Below the pieces are notes generated by a model. That model saw nothing but the letters and a program-made list of their open reading frames with translations. It was not told the DNA's origin and ran no database searches. From Erythrobacter sp. (GTDB lineage: Bacteria > Pseudomonadota > Alphaproteobacteria > Sphingomonadales > Sphingomonadaceae), in assembly GCA_019739335.1 (NCBI GenBank), contig CP073261.1:3028001-3092000 (forward strand): a DNA stretch of 64,000 nt, in the 5' to 3' direction. The translations under genes and the position numbers were made by a program. This document shows, piece after piece, positions 17,818-26,031 of this stretch; the first letter of the stretch is position 1, and each line of letters starts with the position of its first letter.

Positions 17818-19106
17818 TCCGCCGGGTCCTCCGGCCACTTGATTTGCCGCTCGCGGATCGCCTGTTCGCTCTGTTCCTTGAGGTGCCAGGGCAATTCCTC
17901 GAACACGTCCTCGAACATGGTGGCGAAAGGATGGTGCAAGCCGTGGCCGAGGATGCCGTTCTTCTCGGCTTCCTTCTGCGCTTCCTTCACCATGGTATCG
18001 AGTTCGGCATCCTGCGCATCCTGCTGCGCTTCGGACCATTCGCCGATCGCAATCAGGTGGTTTTTCAGCCGGTTGACCGGATCGCCCAGCGGCCATTCGC
18101 TGCCTTCATCGGCGCTGCGATAGGCGGAGGGATCGTCCGAAGTGGAATGCCCCTCGGCGCGGTAGGTGAAATGCTCGATCAGCGTCGGCCCGCCGTTGGA
18201 ACGCGCCCGGTCCGCTGCCCAGCGCTCCGCCGCATAGACCGCCAGCGGGTCGTTGCCATCCACCCGCAGCCCAGCCACGCCATAGCCGATGGCGCGGGCG
18301 GCGAAATTGGCCCGCTCGGCCCCGGCGAATCCGGAGAAGCTGGAAATCGCCCACTGGTTGTTGATGACGTTGAAGATGACCGGCGCATTGTACACCGTGG
18401 CGAAAGTGAGCGCGGAATGGAAATCGCCTTCCGCCGTGCTTCCCTCGCCCACCCAGGTCGCGGCGATGCGCGAATCGCCCTTGCTCGCGCTCGCCATCGC
18501 GAAGCCGGTCGCCTGCGGCAGCTGGGTGGCGAGATTGCCGCTGATCGAGAAGAAGTTGAGCCGCTTGGAGCAATACATGATCGGCAGCTGGCGGCCCTTC
18601 AGCTTGTCCGCCCGGTTCGAGTAGATCTGGTTGATCATCTCGGTCAGCCGGTATCCGCGCGCGATCAGGCAGCCCTGCTGGCGGTAGGACGGGAAGATCA
18701 TGTCGTCCGCATCGAGCGCGTGGGTGGCGCAGACGCTGGTCGCCTCTTCGCCGGTGCATTTCATGTAGAAGCTGGTCTTGCCCTGCCGCTGGGCGCGGTA
18801 CATCCGGTTGTCGAAGGCGCGCACCAGGGCCATTTCGCGCAGCATCTGACGCAAGGTTTCCGGAGCGAGTCGCGGGTCCCACGGGCCGTGCGCCTGATTG
18901 TCTTCGCCCAGCACCCGGATCAGGTCATCGCACAGCGGATAGGTATCGCGCGCGGGGCAGGCTTCGTCCGGGCGCGGCTGCGCACCGGCGGGGGGAATGG
19001 TCACATGGCTGAAATCGACCGCATCGCCCGGGCGGTAGAACGGCTCGGGCACATGCAGCCGCAGCGGCGGGCGGTTGTGCCCTTTCGCGTCGTTTGCCGA
19101 TGCCAT
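17814..19106 (-). CDS. bkdA1: Branched-chain 2-oxoacid dehydrogenase E1 alpha subunit
   Basis: A 430-residue thiamine diphosphate-binding subunit. The cofactor motif is seen as WVGEGSTAEGDFHSALTFA near residue 215 (GEG...) continuing to FNVINNQWAIS; the phosphorylation-loop equivalent EHFTYRAEGHSTSDD is near 310. A proline-rich N-terminal extension precedes the core, typical of the bacterial branched-chain type. The ATG at 19106 is preceded by GGGAGAG; the frame extends 12 codons further. It is the first gene of E1alpha-E1beta-E2 and lies downstream of a strong promoter. Confidence 0.93.
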   Translation of the reverse strand: MASANDAKGHNRPPLRLHVPEPFYRPGDAVDFSHVTIPPAGAQPRPDEACPARDTYPLCDDLIRVLGEDNQAHGPWDPRLAPETLRQMLREMALVRAFDNRMYRAQRQGKTSFYMKCTGEEATSVCATHALDADDMIFPSYRQQGCLIARGYRLTEMINQIYSNRADKLKGRQLPIMYCSKRLNFFSISGNLATQLPQATGFAMASASKGDSRIAATWVGEGSTAEGDFHSALTFATVYNAPVIFNVINNQWAISSFSGFAGAERANFAARAIGYGVAGLRVDGNDPLAVYAAERWAADRARSNGGPTLIEHFTYRAEGHSTSDDPSAYRSADEGSEWPLGDPVNRLKNHLIAIGEWSEAQQDAQDAELDTMVKEAQKEAEKNGILGHGLHHPFATMFEDVFEELPWHLKEQSEQAIRERQIKWPEDPAE

Positions 19107-19159
19107 GCGCGCTCTCCCGATGATCGTTTCGGCGTGGAACAATGTTTTACGCCTCCGGA

Positions 19160-19188
19160 ATTATATTAGTTTCTCACGAAACCGTCAA
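19160..19188 (-). promoter_or_regulatory. Near-consensus promoter with embedded palindrome, upstream of bkdA1
   Basis: On the minus strand TTGACG (19183-19188), a 17-bp spacer and TATAAT (19160-19165) form an almost ideal housekeeping promoter, 54 bp before the bkdA1 start. The spacer carries a perfect inverted repeat GTTTC-N4-GAAAC (19169-19182). A repressor bound there would cover both promoter boxes. The cognate regulator is not in the window. Confidence 0.8.
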
Positions 19189-19211
19189 TCCGGTGCCCAG
19201 TCTCTCTCCTG

Positions 19212-20156
19212 TCAGACCGCCACTGGTGCGCGAAGCACGCCCTGCGGTTCATAATCATGCACCGTAAAATCCTCGAAGCGAAAGTCGAAAATGCTTGGCG
19301 GCACGCGCATGATGGCCAGTTTGGGCGCACCTTCTGGTTCGCGCTGCAATTGCTCTTCGACCAGTTCGGAGTGGTTGAGATAGAGATGGGTATCGCCCCC
19401 GCTCCACACCAGTTCGCCAGGGAGCAGGCCCGTCTGCGCCGCCATCATCCGCGTCAGCAGCGCCGCTCCGAACAGGTTGAACGGTAGCCCGAGAGCCACG
19501 TCACAGCTGCGTTGGTAGAGCAGGCAATTGAGCCGCGCGCCCTCCGCTTCCCCGGCAACATGGAACTGGTAGGTCTTGTGGCAAGGCGGCAGCGCCATCC
19601 GGTCAAGCTCGGCGACGTTCCAGCCCTCGATGATGTGGCGCCGGCTGCCGGGATTGGTCTTGAGGCTGTCCACTACCTGCGCGACTTGGTTGATGCCGGG
19701 GCCAGCCTCGTACTTGCCATCCGGGCCATAGCGGTAGGTCGGCCAGTCCACCCACTGCTTCCCATAGACTGGACCAAGATCGCCCCAGTTGGCGGCGAAA
19801 GCTTCATCCGCAACAATCCGTGCTTCGAAATCGGACTGTTCGATGTCCTCGCCGCTCGCCTGCCGGTATTTCTTCAGCGGCCAGTCGCTCCAGATCGTCA
19901 CCCCCGCTTGCAGCAGCGGGCGGATATTGGTGCTGCCGGTGAGGAACCACAGCATTTCCTTTGCCGCTGCCTTCCAGAAAACCCGCTTGGTGGTAAGCAA
20001 TGGCACGCGATCATCGGCGAGATCGAACCGCAGCATGGTGCCGAATACCGAGCGCGTACCCACGCCGGTGCGGTCCATCCGCTCGTCGCCATGCTCCCAG
20101 ATGTGGCGCATCAGATCAAGGTATTGCCATTCGGGGTGGCGGGATGTGTCACTCAT
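19212..20156 (-). CDS. thyA: Thymidylate synthase
   Basis: A 314-residue enzyme that methylates dUMP to dTMP with methylenetetrahydrofolate. The catalytic cysteine is Cys192 in LPPCHKTYQFHV, and SRRHIIEGWN near 171, the QRSCDVALGLPFN dUMP-binding stretch and the C-terminal APVAV are present. It is about 50 residues longer than E. coli ThyA because of an insertion near residues 90-125, like the long form known from Lactobacillus casei. It follows the bkd promoter region on the same strand but is read separately. Confidence 0.95.
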   Translation of the reverse strand: MSDTSRHPEWQYLDLMRHIWEHGDERMDRTGVGTRSVFGTMLRFDLADDRVPLLTTKRVFWKAAAKEMLWFLTGSTNIRPLLQAGVTIWSDWPLKKYRQASGEDIEQSDFEARIVADEAFAANWGDLGPVYGKQWVDWPTYRYGPDGKYEAGPGINQVAQVVDSLKTNPGSRRHIIEGWNVAELDRMALPPCHKTYQFHVAGEAEGARLNCLLYQRSCDVALGLPFNLFGAALLTRMMAAQTGLLPGELVWSGGDTHLYLNHSELVEEQLQREPEGAPKLAIMRVPPSIFDFRFEDFTVHDYEPQGVLRAPVAV

Positions 20157-20180
20157 GCAACTCAGCTAGCACCCATCCCT

Positions 20181-20286
20181 CGTCATTGCGAGCCGAAGGC
20201 GAAGCAATCCATCACCCGCCATCTCCCTCTGTCGCAACGTCAGGAGATGGATTGCCGCGTCGCCCTCCGGGCTCCTCGCAATGACG
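20181..20286. repeat. Palindromic intergenic repeat (MITE-like) of about 106 bp
   Basis: CGTCATTGCGAGCCGAAGGC onward (20181-20213) is mirrored by the complement at 20246-20286 (ATGGATTGCC...TCCTCGCAATGACG), giving long imperfect terminal inverted repeats around a 30-bp centre. It fills the gap between the UDP-sugar epimerase and thyA. This CGTCATTGCGAG / GCAATCC pattern is a widespread non-coding repeat in alphaproteobacteria (from memory). It could also fold in RNA and end transcription. Confidence 0.75.
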
Positions 20287-20288
20287 AG

Positions 20289-21281
20289 TCAGGAATGATA
20301 CCCGCGATACCACTCAACAAAGCGCGGCACCCCCACATCGATGCTCGTCGTCGGCGCGTAGCCAAGATCCCGCTGGATCGCGTCGATATCGGCATAGGTG
20401 CGGGTGACATCGCCCGCTTGCATCGGCTGCCAGTCGATCGCGACTTCGCGCCCGCAGGCATCCCCCAGCAATTCGATAACCCGCATCAGCTTTTCCGAGC
20501 GGTGATTGCCGATGTTGTAGAGCGCGTGCGGCTTGGAGGAGCCGCCCGCCTTCACATTGCCATCATCGGCGGGCGGATGATCCAGCGCCGCGACCACCCC
20601 TGCGATGATATCGTCGATGTAGGTAAAGTCGCGCCACATCTCGCCCTTGTTGAACACCGGGATCGGCTGCCCGGCGAGGATCTTCTGGGTGAAGATCCAC
20701 ATCGCCATGTCGGGCCGACCCCACGGACCATAGACGGTGAAAAACCGCAGCCCGGTGAGCGGGATGCGGAACAGGTGCGCGTAGCTCTCGCTCAGCATCT
20801 CGTCGGCGCGCTTGGTAGCGGCATAGAGACTGACAGGATGATCCGCGCGGTCATCCACACTGAAGGGCAGCTTGTCGTTGCCGCCATAGACCGAGCTGGA
20901 ACTCGCATAGACCATGTGCGCCACGCCTCGCTGGCGGGCGACTTCAAGCATATTGGCATGGCCGACGAGGTTCGACTGCACGTAGGCCGCCGGATTCTCC
21001 AGCGAATAACGAACCCCCGCCTGCGCGCCGAGATGGACAATCGAGTCGAAGTTTTGGCCGTTCAGCGCAGCAGTGAGCGCACCTATGTCGGCAAAATCGA
21101 TCTCGTAAAAAGCAAAGTCACCCCCCGCCGACTGCACCCGCTCAATCCTCGCCGCCTTCAGCGCCGGATCGTAGTAATCGTTGCAATTGTCGATCCCGAT
21201 CACCGCGTCGCCGCGCGCCAGCAAATGCTCGCTCAGCGCTGCGCCGATGAACCCCGCCGCCCCTGTCACCAAAACCCGCAT
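20289..21281 (-). CDS. lspL: UDP-glucuronate 4-epimerase family protein (NAD-dependent)
   Basis: A 330-residue extended short-chain dehydrogenase. The NAD motif GAAGFIGAALSEHLL starts at residue 7, the catalytic SSSVYGGN and YAATKRADE (Tyr-x3-Lys) lie near residues 125 and 152, and RFFTVYGPWGRPDMA near 180 is the pattern of the UDP-GlcA 4-epimerase group (LspL/CapI). It should make UDP-galacturonate for the polysaccharide genes that follow. It is separated from them by tRNA-Pro and a short gap. Confidence 0.85.
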   Translation of the reverse strand: MRVLVTGAAGFIGAALSEHLLARGDAVIGIDNCNDYYDPALKAARIERVQSAGGDFAFYEIDFADIGALTAALNGQNFDSIVHLGAQAGVRYSLENPAAYVQSNLVGHANMLEVARQRGVAHMVYASSSSVYGGNDKLPFSVDDRADHPVSLYAATKRADEMLSESYAHLFRIPLTGLRFFTVYGPWGRPDMAMWIFTQKILAGQPIPVFNKGEMWRDFTYIDDIIAGVVAALDHPPADDGNVKAGGSSKPHALYNIGNHRSEKLMRVIELLGDACGREVAIDWQPMQAGDVTRTYADIDAIQRDLGYAPTTSIDVGVPRFVEWYRGYHS

Positions 21282-21391
21282 TGCAACCCGTTCTCCGCCC
21301 TAATCTGGACATCTGATGGCAGCGCCCGCCAGTGCAAGCAATGGTCGTCAGGGGCGAAAACAGGCACTTTCAGGATTAGCCCAAGTCAGGC

Positions 21392-21420
21392 TTGCCAGCA
21401 TGGCCAGCGCTCCCTATAGG
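21392..21420 (+). promoter_or_regulatory. Promoter of tRNA-Pro
   Basis: TTGCCA (21392-21397) and TATAGG (21415-21420) are separated by exactly 17 bp and end 43 bp before the tRNA. Both boxes are good matches to the housekeeping consensus. Confidence 0.65.
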
Positions 21421-21463
21421 CCCGCTTCTGCCTCGCAGGGGTTCGCCCTTGCAAAGCATCGGT

Positions 21464-21540
21464 CGGGGAATAGCTCAGCCTGGTAGAGCACTGTCTTCGG
21501 GAGGCAGGGGCCGGAGGTTCGAATCCTCTTTCCCCGACCA
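21464..21540 (+). tRNA. tRNA-Pro(CGG), CCA end encoded
   Basis: CGGGGAA pairs with TTCCCCG in the acceptor stem and CCA follows. The D-arm is TAGCTCAGCCTGGTAGAG, the anticodon stem CTGTC/GGCAG encloses loop TTCGGGA with anticodon CGG, and the T-arm is GGAGGTTCGAATCCTC. Length 77 nt. tRNA genes are common integration sites, but no integrase or attachment duplication was seen downstream. Confidence 0.96.
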
Positions 21541-21828
21541 ATTAATTCAATAGCTCAATTGGAATTGGCGGCTTCTTACTGGGCTGCGGTTATGGTGCAC
21601 GCAGGACTCTTCGGTGAAGAAGAACACCCTGACTGGCACACATTTGCAATTGAATTCCTTATATTTTTCGATCTCTTCCTTGCCAGTGCGATCAGCCCAA
21701 CTCCCTGCGTAAGACAACGCCTGGAGGATAGAAATGGGAATCTCCGGCAGATCTGGAGTAGGTTAGGACAATCGCGGCGAGTTCATCTCGCGGTACGAGT
21801 AGTCCACGGTAGGACACCAGTGCAGCAG
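21541..21828. other. 288-bp gap of lower GC after tRNA-Pro, no supported gene
   Basis: The stretch between tRNA-Pro and the stop of the exopolysaccharide-associated gene is AT-richer than its surroundings. A 111-codon plus-strand frame begins at 21559 and runs into the opposite-strand gene; it has no recognised similarity and no clear ribosome site, so it is not called. No phage or integrase remnant was recognised. Confidence 0.5.
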
Positions 21829-23046
21829 TCAACTCAGCTGTATCTGCCTTACCCGCAAGTCTGTAGGGCGCCTGCCGGCCGGGGCGGTGAATGACAGTCT
21901 GAGTTCGATGTACGAGCAATCGGCCCGCTCAATCGCTGCCACTCCGTCGGTGCCCCCCGCGTCCAGCGTTACGCGCGCCAGCGGGGACGAATTCCTCTGC
22001 CCGGCGCAAACTGCCTCGAGAACAACCTGGGCCCCATCCGGAACGGGTTGGGCAAGAGCAAGCCCAATCTGTGCAGGGCCTGTGTTTGGAACAATCCGTT
22101 GCGCCGCAAGGCCGAAACCGCCAGGCTCGGAATTGATCACCAATTCGTTTTCTGCGGAAATGCTCGCCGAAAAGCGGCCTTCAGCGAAGGTCGTCCAATC
22201 GAGCGGGTGCCCATTTCGGGCAGCGTCGAACGTCCCATCCGCCATTGATCCCGGACTACCAAGGGTTTCATCCTTTGCAGCTACCGAAAATAGGACTGCA
22301 TACTCGTTAGCGGCGAGAAGGTTGGCGTAAAGGCGACGGCGGTTCTCCTGTCCCAGGCGATCCAGTCCGATATCGTTGCGTTCAAAAAACGAGGCTGCTC
22401 TTGAAAGAGAGACCGGGTTTCGCACGAAGGCGTGCCAGAATTCGGGCTCCCAATTTGGCTGTCGTGATATCAGCCTTCCAATTTCGTCGATACCCTCATC
22501 AATCGTCAGGACGTTCAGCAGGGTTGGCATCGCCTGCTCGCGCACGCGTTCATTGGTCCGCATAACTGCGTCGAAACGCGATACCATCGTGTCTAGATCA
22601 CCTTGCGAACCCGCATTCTCCGCCAGCCACAACGAAACAAGTTCGTCGCGCTTTGTTAGTGCCCAGACAAGGGACATAGCCTCGGATCGAGAGGCACGAT
22701 CCACCGTCGCACCGATCGCAAGGATGCGCAGAACTTCTGAATCCAGCGGGTCAACAGCAAAGGCGATGCGAGCGGCGGCAAGCGCTCCTGTCGACGCCGA
22801 TTGTGGCACGGTTTGTCCGTTGGCCGCTCCCTCCACCAGCTCCGCGCGGAACAAGAGGTTGGCAGCCTCCACATTGGCCGTGGCACTTAGCGCAGTATCC
22901 GTGCGAAGGACAAGCCCCGCACCCAGCGGCATCGCTTCGGAAGCCGAATGTACCAAGGCAGCAGCCGCTACGACCAGTCCGGATAATCCCAGCAACAATG
23001 TCCTGATTGATCGCATTCTCAATCGCTCGGCGTGAGGTAACCTCAC
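21829..23046 (-). CDS. Exported protein of the polysaccharide operon, unknown function
   Basis: A 405-residue product if read from the GTG at 23046, which overlaps the stop of the tyrosine-kinase gene (GTGA); an ATG at 23016 would give 395. A hydrophobic segment (LLLGLSGLVVAAAALVH) near residues 16-35 is a signal or anchor. Residues about 80-240 look like helical repeats of TPR type (paired helices with Ala/Leu spacing), and residues about 270-405 look beta-rich, ending in a strand pattern like a carbohydrate-binding sandwich. No named family was recognised. Coupling to the Wzc-like gene suggests a periplasmic role in polysaccharide export or modification. Confidence 0.75.
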   Translation of the reverse strand: MRLPHAERLRMRSIRTLLLGLSGLVVAAAALVHSASEAMPLGAGLVLRTDTALSATANVEAANLLFRAELVEGAANGQTVPQSASTGALAAARIAFAVDPLDSEVLRILAIGATVDRASRSEAMSLVWALTKRDELVSLWLAENAGSQGDLDTMVSRFDAVMRTNERVREQAMPTLLNVLTIDEGIDEIGRLISRQPNWEPEFWHAFVRNPVSLSRAASFFERNDIGLDRLGQENRRRLYANLLAANEYAVLFSVAAKDETLGSPGSMADGTFDAARNGHPLDWTTFAEGRFSASISAENELVINSEPGGFGLAAQRIVPNTGPAQIGLALAQPVPDGAQVVLEAVCAGQRNSSPLARVTLDAGGTDGVAAIERADCSYIELRLSFTAPAGRRPTDLRVRQIQLS

Positions 23047-25205
23047 TCCTTCTCGCTTTCTGAATTTTGCCCGTAGCCGTATCCGTATCCGTATCCGTAG
23101 CCGTAGCCGAAGTCAGAATTGCGCTGATCGAGCTTGGTGACGATGGCACCGAAAATTGCGGCATCGACATCCCGTAGGCGCTGTAACGCGTTCGAAAGCT
23201 GGCGAAGGCGAACATTGTTGGCCTCGATAACGAAGACCATGCCATCCGCCAGTAGCGAAAGGACCAAAGCGTCTGCCATACCGAGAACGGGCGGCGAATC
23301 GATGACGATGTGATCGTATTGCTCGGCAAGCATGTCGAGCAGGCGCCCTGCCCGCTCTCCGGCGATAAGTTCGCCGGGATTGGGAGGAATGGGTCCGGCG
23401 GTGAGGAAGGAGAGATTCTCCCGATCGCCCTGCCTCACAAAACGCGCGATGTCGTCAGAGCCGGACAAGAGATTGCTCACACCGCCTACGTTCGGCAAGC
23501 CCGCGATTGTACCCACAGAGGGGCTGCGCAAGTCGAAATCGACGAGGATGGTTTTCTTACCCCGCCGAGCCAGCAAATTGGCGAGCGCATAGGAAGAACT
23601 TGTTTTGCCCTCGTTTGGAACGGCACTCGAAAGAACCAGCTTGCGCGGGAAACCGTGTTCCGTCGACAAATCCAGCAACGTGGATGTCGCAAGATAAGCT
23701 TCCGAAATTTCGCTCTTGGGATCGGAAAGCTGCTCCAGGTAGCCATCTTCGTCGACGCGCGGGATTGCGCCGAGAAGCGGCAAGCCAAGAACCTTTTTGA
23801 CATCGGTGGGATCACGCAGGCTACGATCGATCTGTTCGCGAACAAAGACTACGCCAGCAGCAAGCCCACTGCCGAACAAGAACCCGATCACGATGTTCAA
23901 GGGTAAGTTGGGGCTGGAAGGAAAGCGCGGAATCTTGGCGGAATCGACCAACTGCGTATTACTCGTCTCGACGCCCGCCACTCCGATTTCTTTGTAGCGC
24001 TGGAGCAGGCCGTTGTAGAGTTCCCTGTTCGTATCAACGTCGCGCTGAAGAATGTTGTACTCGATGCTCGCGCCCTGCTCCGCCAGATATACATTCTTCA
24101 AAGAGTCGACTTGCGCCTGCACAGCCTGCTCACGTTCCACTGCCGCTCGATAGGCGCTTTGCAGGTCGCCTCGCGAGAGTCCCTCGGCGGCAGAGATTTC
24201 ACGCTCGATCTCCGCAATCTGATTGGTGATCGCCACAACGGGCGGATACCCATCCGTAAAACGGGTCAGCAGTTCTGCACGTTCCGAAGTGAGTTCCGCG
24301 CGCCGAGCCCGCAACGTATTCAGTAAAGGATTTTCAGGACCGCCGGCATTTTCGCGGAATGCACTCTCAGCCGCAATTCTGGCCGAGCGCGCTTCAATCA
24401 AAGCTGCACTCGTGGCAGAAAGTGCATTCCCCGTAAGCGTATCGCCCGCGCCCCCGCCTTCAGCGGCCGAACCGACGGGGAATATCTCGTTGCCTGTCAC
24501 GTAAGCGACTATCTCACGCTCGGACTGTTCCAGCCGGTCGCGCAACTCGGCGAGTTGTTCTTCCAGAAACTCCCGCGCATCGTTCGATGCGGCAAAGCGT
24601 CGCTCAATGCTCGATTCAATGAATTCATCGACCCATGCATCCGCTATTCGCGCCGATAGCGTCCGCGACGGGCTTGTGAAGCCTACATCAACCAGGCTGG
24701 ATCCCCGCACCGGATCTATCGCCAAGTTCTCCAGCAGAATGTTGCCGATCTCCTGGTTCGCAGTTCTGGAATCGCCTCTTACTATCATGCTGTCTGCAGG
24801 AATTTCGAAGGCAGTAAGAAACTCCTCGTCGGTGGCCAACTCCAGCGACCGGGCAACTCGTTCCGCTAGTGTAACGGATTCCAGCAAGGCGTATTGGGTC
24901 GTGTAGAATTCATCATAATCGAGCGAGTCGCCTTCCGCTTCGACCCCCTCGACGTCAGTGACATTGCTTTCCACCCGATTGATCTGAACGCGTGCGGACG
25001 CCGAGTACAAAGGCGTCGACAAAAGGGAAATGACGATACTCAGCACGACGCAGGTGATGACAATCCCACCCACGAGAAGCCGGTTGAGCCACAGGGCCGA
25101 CCACAGCCGCTGAAAGATGGACGCTTCTAACGCCTCAGCACGATCGTCCGTAGTCGAACTGCGATAGTGCGCACCAATACCCGAAGGATCCGCAAGCTGG
25201 TTCAA
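23043..25205 (-). CDS. Polysaccharide co-polymerase/tyrosine autokinase (Wzc/ExoP type)
   Basis: A 720-residue inner-membrane protein. A Wzz-type chain-length domain has one membrane helix near residue 45 and a second near 435, with a long periplasmic coiled coil between (residues about 190-420). The cytoplasmic kinase has a Walker A-type motif SAVPNEGKTSS near 525, the Walker A' motif TILVDFDLRSPS near 550 and HIVIDSPP near 635. The tail carries six tyrosines in a (YG)6 run at about 701-712, the autophosphorylation cluster of bacterial tyrosine kinases. The protein sets polymer length and drives export with the Wza-like lipoprotein encoded just upstream. Confidence 0.93.
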   Translation of the reverse strand: MNQLADPSGIGAHYRSSTTDDRAEALEASIFQRLWSALWLNRLLVGGIVITCVVLSIVISLLSTPLYSASARVQINRVESNVTDVEGVEAEGDSLDYDEFYTTQYALLESVTLAERVARSLELATDEEFLTAFEIPADSMIVRGDSRTANQEIGNILLENLAIDPVRGSSLVDVGFTSPSRTLSARIADAWVDEFIESSIERRFAASNDAREFLEEQLAELRDRLEQSEREIVAYVTGNEIFPVGSAAEGGGAGDTLTGNALSATSAALIEARSARIAAESAFRENAGGPENPLLNTLRARRAELTSERAELLTRFTDGYPPVVAITNQIAEIEREISAAEGLSRGDLQSAYRAAVEREQAVQAQVDSLKNVYLAEQGASIEYNILQRDVDTNRELYNGLLQRYKEIGVAGVETSNTQLVDSAKIPRFPSSPNLPLNIVIGFLFGSGLAAGVVFVREQIDRSLRDPTDVKKVLGLPLLGAIPRVDEDGYLEQLSDPKSEISEAYLATSTLLDLSTEHGFPRKLVLSSAVPNEGKTSSSYALANLLARRGKKTILVDFDLRSPSVGTIAGLPNVGGVSNLLSGSDDIARFVRQGDRENLSFLTAGPIPPNPGELIAGERAGRLLDMLAEQYDHIVIDSPPVLGMADALVLSLLADGMVFVIEANNVRLRQLSNALQRLRDVDAAIFGAIVTKLDQRNSDFGYGYGYGYGYGYGQNSESEKE
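23071..23112 (-). repeat. Seven 6-bp tandem units coding the Tyr-Gly tail
   Basis: The plus strand shows CCGTAG/CCGTAT repeated six times plus CCGAAG, 42 bp. In the coding sense each unit gives one Gly-Tyr (or Phe) step. Loss or gain of a unit keeps the frame and changes the number of tyrosines. Confidence 0.85.
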
Positions 25206-25245
25206 CGGGAAATCCCTTTTTTCTCTTGAATACGATGAAGCGAGA

Positions 25246-25944
25246 CTAGCGAAGTAGCAAGACTAGCGGTGTAGTGATCAGTCCGGTGACGCCTTGCAAA
25301 CTACCAATCAGCTGCCTCGCCTCGTCCGAACTCACCACAACCTTGTCGCCCGGATAAATTCGCGGGTCGGGATAATTCCCGTAACGTATAGCGTCCAGAT
25401 TGTAGAGGCCAACATACTGTTCGCCTTGGACTTCCCGGAAAATCATCACTGCCGAAGTACGCGAATTGTCCGTATCGCCACCTGCCAGCGCAACGGCCTG
25501 CATCAACGTCATGTCCCGCGTTACAGGAAAGAGGCCAGGGGTCCTCACCTGCCCGTCAACCGTCAGGATATGACTCTGCTGCTCCACCATGTTGACTGTA
25601 ACGCGCGGGTCTCGGACATACCCATCGCGTAACCTGTCCTCGATCACTAGGGCAAGCGCGGTCGTGGTTAGGCCAGAGGCGGAGACTGATCCGGCCAAGG
25701 GAAACGAAAGCATTCCTTGCCCATCGATCCGGATCTCTCGCTGCATGTCGGGCATCCCGGCAAGCTCGACCGAGACAGTATCGAATGGCCGGAGAACATA
25801 GATGTATTCGCCATTTATTCCCAAACCGCTCGGCGCCGGCAAGACATCGCCGGTAGGCCGCGTGATGCTGGGATCCATCCCGACGTCCGGCGGCCCACAC
25901 GCGGCGACTGCTAGCGAAAGTGATATCGCAAAAATCATTCTCAT
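25246..25944 (-). CDS. Polysaccharide export lipoprotein (Wza type)
   Basis: A 232-residue product. The ATG at 25944 gives a lipoprotein signal, MRMIFAISLSLAVAAC, with Cys16 as lipid site; the open frame extends 28 codons upstream. Mature part: polysaccharide export (Poly_export) domain (LRPFDTVSVELAGMPDM near 50), then SLBB-type repeats (VTVDGQVRTPGLFPVTRDMTL near 125). Wza-like proteins form the outer-membrane channel for capsule or exopolysaccharide. Order Wzy-Wza-Wzc in one strand shows an export operon. Confidence 0.9.
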   Translation of the reverse strand: MRMIFAISLSLAVAACGPPDVGMDPSITRPTGDVLPAPSGLGINGEYIYVLRPFDTVSVELAGMPDMQREIRIDGQGMLSFPLAGSVSASGLTTTALALVIEDRLRDGYVRDPRVTVNMVEQQSHILTVDGQVRTPGLFPVTRDMTLMQAVALAGGDTDNSRTSAVMIFREVQGEQYVGLYNLDAIRYGNYPDPRIYPGDKVVVSSDEARQLIGSLQGVTGLITTPLVLLLR

Positions 25945-26031
25945 ATGACGTAGCAATTCCCGAGTACGACTTTTATCAAACGAATGCAGGCCCGTTTGCA
26001 CGAAAAGCGTGTGGTTCTCACAGGCCATGTG

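Noticed and set aside
19512..21419. 635-codon plus-strand open frame
   Set aside because: It runs antisense through thyA and the epimerase gene, both certain; it reflects high GC and codon bias.
21464..21828. tRNA-Pro as a mobile-element integration site
   Set aside because: No integrase and no repeat of the tRNA 3' end downstream.
21559..21894. 111-codon plus-strand frame after tRNA-Pro
   Set aside because: No similarity, no ribosome site, and its end overlaps a supported gene on the other strand.
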